A stretch of 64,000 nt of DNA. Origin: Microthrixaceae bacterium. GTDB taxonomy: Bacteria; Actinomycetota; Acidimicrobiia; Acidimicrobiales; DATDAH01. Within the stretch, counting starts at the first letter, position 1; every line of letters begins with the position of its first letter. The notes under the pieces are model-generated. The model was not told the origin of the DNA. It ran no database searches and saw only the letters and a program-made list of their open reading frames with translations. Shown piece by piece: positions 63,218 through 64,000 of this stretch. The DNA lies in assembly GCA_020637195.1 (NCBI GenBank), contig JACJWK010000008.1, positions 1 to 64,000 on the forward strand, in the 5' to 3' direction. Position numbers and translations under genes: made by a program.

Positions 63218-64000
63218 ATGACCGACACCGCCACCCGCGCGCGGGACGGCCACGGGGCCACCGTCCCGACCGACGACGACCTGCGCCTCCTCGACGCCCA
63301 CTGGCGATCCGCCAACTACCTCTCGGTGGGCCAGATCTACCTTCTGGACAACCCCTTGCTGCGCGAGCCGCTGACGCCCGACCACGTGAAGGCGCGCCTG
63401 CTCGGGCACTGGGGGACGACCCCCGGGCTGAACCTGGTCTACACCCACCTCAACCGGGTGATCCGCGAGCGCGACCTCGACATGATCTTCGTCTGCGGGC
63501 CCGGCCACGGCGGCCCTGCCGTCGTCGCCCAGACCTATCTCGAGGGCACGTACTCGGAGGTCTACCCGCGCGTCGGCCGCGACGAGGAGGGCCTGCGTCG
63601 CCTCTTCCGGCAGTTCTCGTTCCCCGGCGGCGTCCCCAGCCACGCCAGCCCGGAGACACCGGGCTCCATCCACGAGGGGGGCGAGCTCGGGTACAGCCTG
63701 TCGCACGCCTTCGGCGCAGCGTTCGACAACCCCGACCTGGTGGTCGCCTGCGTGATCGGGGACGGCGAGGCCGAGACCGGGGCGCTCGCCACCTCCTGGC
63801 ACTCGAACAAGTTCCTCGACCCCGTCACCGACGGGGCGGTCCTGCCCGTGCTGCACCTCAACGGGTACAAGATCGCCAACCCGACCGTGCTCGCCCGCAT
63901 CCCCCGGGAGGAGCTCGAGTCGTACCTCCTCGGGTGCGGCTGGCAGCCCCACTTCGTGGCCGGTCACGAGCCCCTGGACGTGCACCGGCGGCTCGCGGTC
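63218..64000 (+). CDS. xfp: Xylulose-5-phosphate/fructose-6-phosphate phosphoketolase, N-terminal part
   Basis: At least 261 codons, open to the window edge. DDDLRLLDAHWRSANYLSVG, GHWGTTPGLN, FVCGPGHGGPAVVAQTYLEG, SHASPETPGSIHEGGELGYS and the thiamine-diphosphate motif CVIGDGEAETG are characteristic of phosphoketolases. It splits xylulose-5-phosphate (or fructose-6-phosphate) to acetyl phosphate and an aldose phosphate. The 51-bp divergent gap to ackA suggests shared control and a phosphoketolase-acetate kinase bypass. ATG 63218; a TAGGAC hexamer 6 nt upstream may serve as a -10. Confidence 0.95.
   Translation, partial: MTDTATRARDGHGATVPTDDDLRLLDAHWRSANYLSVGQIYLLDNPLLREPLTPDHVKARLLGHWGTTPGLNLVYTHLNRVIRERDLDMIFVCGPGHGGPAVVAQTYLEGTYSEVYPRVGRDEEGLRRLFRQFSFPGGVPSHASPETPGSIHEGGELGYSLSHAFGAAFDNPDLVVACVIGDGEAETGALATSWHSNKFLDPVTDGAVLPVLHLNGYKIANPTVLARIPREELESYLLGCGWQPHFVAGHEPLDVHRRLAV

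Overview
The window reads as chromosomal DNA from a very GC-rich actinobacterium. The best guess is a member of the Acidimicrobiia (Iamia-like). This rests on gene order, heavy GTG start usage, a Tad/Flp pilus locus and apparently leaderless promoters, not on a marker gene. The backbone is the conserved actinobacterial order coaE - uvrB - uvrA - uvrC - rapZ - yvcK - gapA - pgk - tpiA - secG. whiA, which usually follows yvcK, is absent from its expected place.

Layout. 1-5032: the end of a Tad pilus locus (tadC tail), a GT-C-like membrane protein, two Flp pilins each bracketed by strong hairpins, and a GAF-type sensor kinase / NarL-type regulator pair. 5153-16372: coaE, a membrane-fused spermidine-synthase-like protein, uvrB, two GT-C-like membrane proteins and uvrA. 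16443-37677: a roughly 21 kb surface-glycan island sitting between uvrA and uvrC. 37767-45478: uvrC, a methyltransferase, rapZ, yvcK and the glycolytic operon with secG. 45480 to about 54700: a stretch in which every recognisable gene, and a tRNA-Leu, is interrupted by small indels. 55104-64000: a Baeyer-Villiger-type monooxygenase with a KstR-like operator, a secreted RCC1-repeat protein, an inositol-phosphatase-like enzyme, a PIN-PhoH protein, ackA and the start of a divergent phosphoketolase gene.

The glycan island is the most interesting part. It encodes a full set of candidates for CMP-pseudaminic acid synthesis: PseB, PseC, a PseG-PseH fusion, PseI and an SpsF-type PseF. Added to these are a sugar N-formyltransferase, a PIG-L deacetylase, a Pse-associated methylase, a class III aminotransferase and a Gfo/Idh/MocA oxidoreductase. 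The genes form two tightly packed convergent operons whose stop codons interleave in one CTAG. A polyprenyl-phosphate sugar transferase, a Wzx-like flippase, a GT2, a KpsS-like capsule transferase and a PhyH dioxygenase accompany them. Together they suggest a surface polysaccharide or glycoprotein carrying an unusual, possibly N-formylated or extra-aminated, nonulosonic acid. An 82-bp tandem repeat lies directly upstream of pseB.

Two cautions. The 45.5-54.7 kb stretch probably carries sequencing indels, so genes there are described as fragments. The high GC content produces long antisense open frames over nearly every real gene, and these were discarded.
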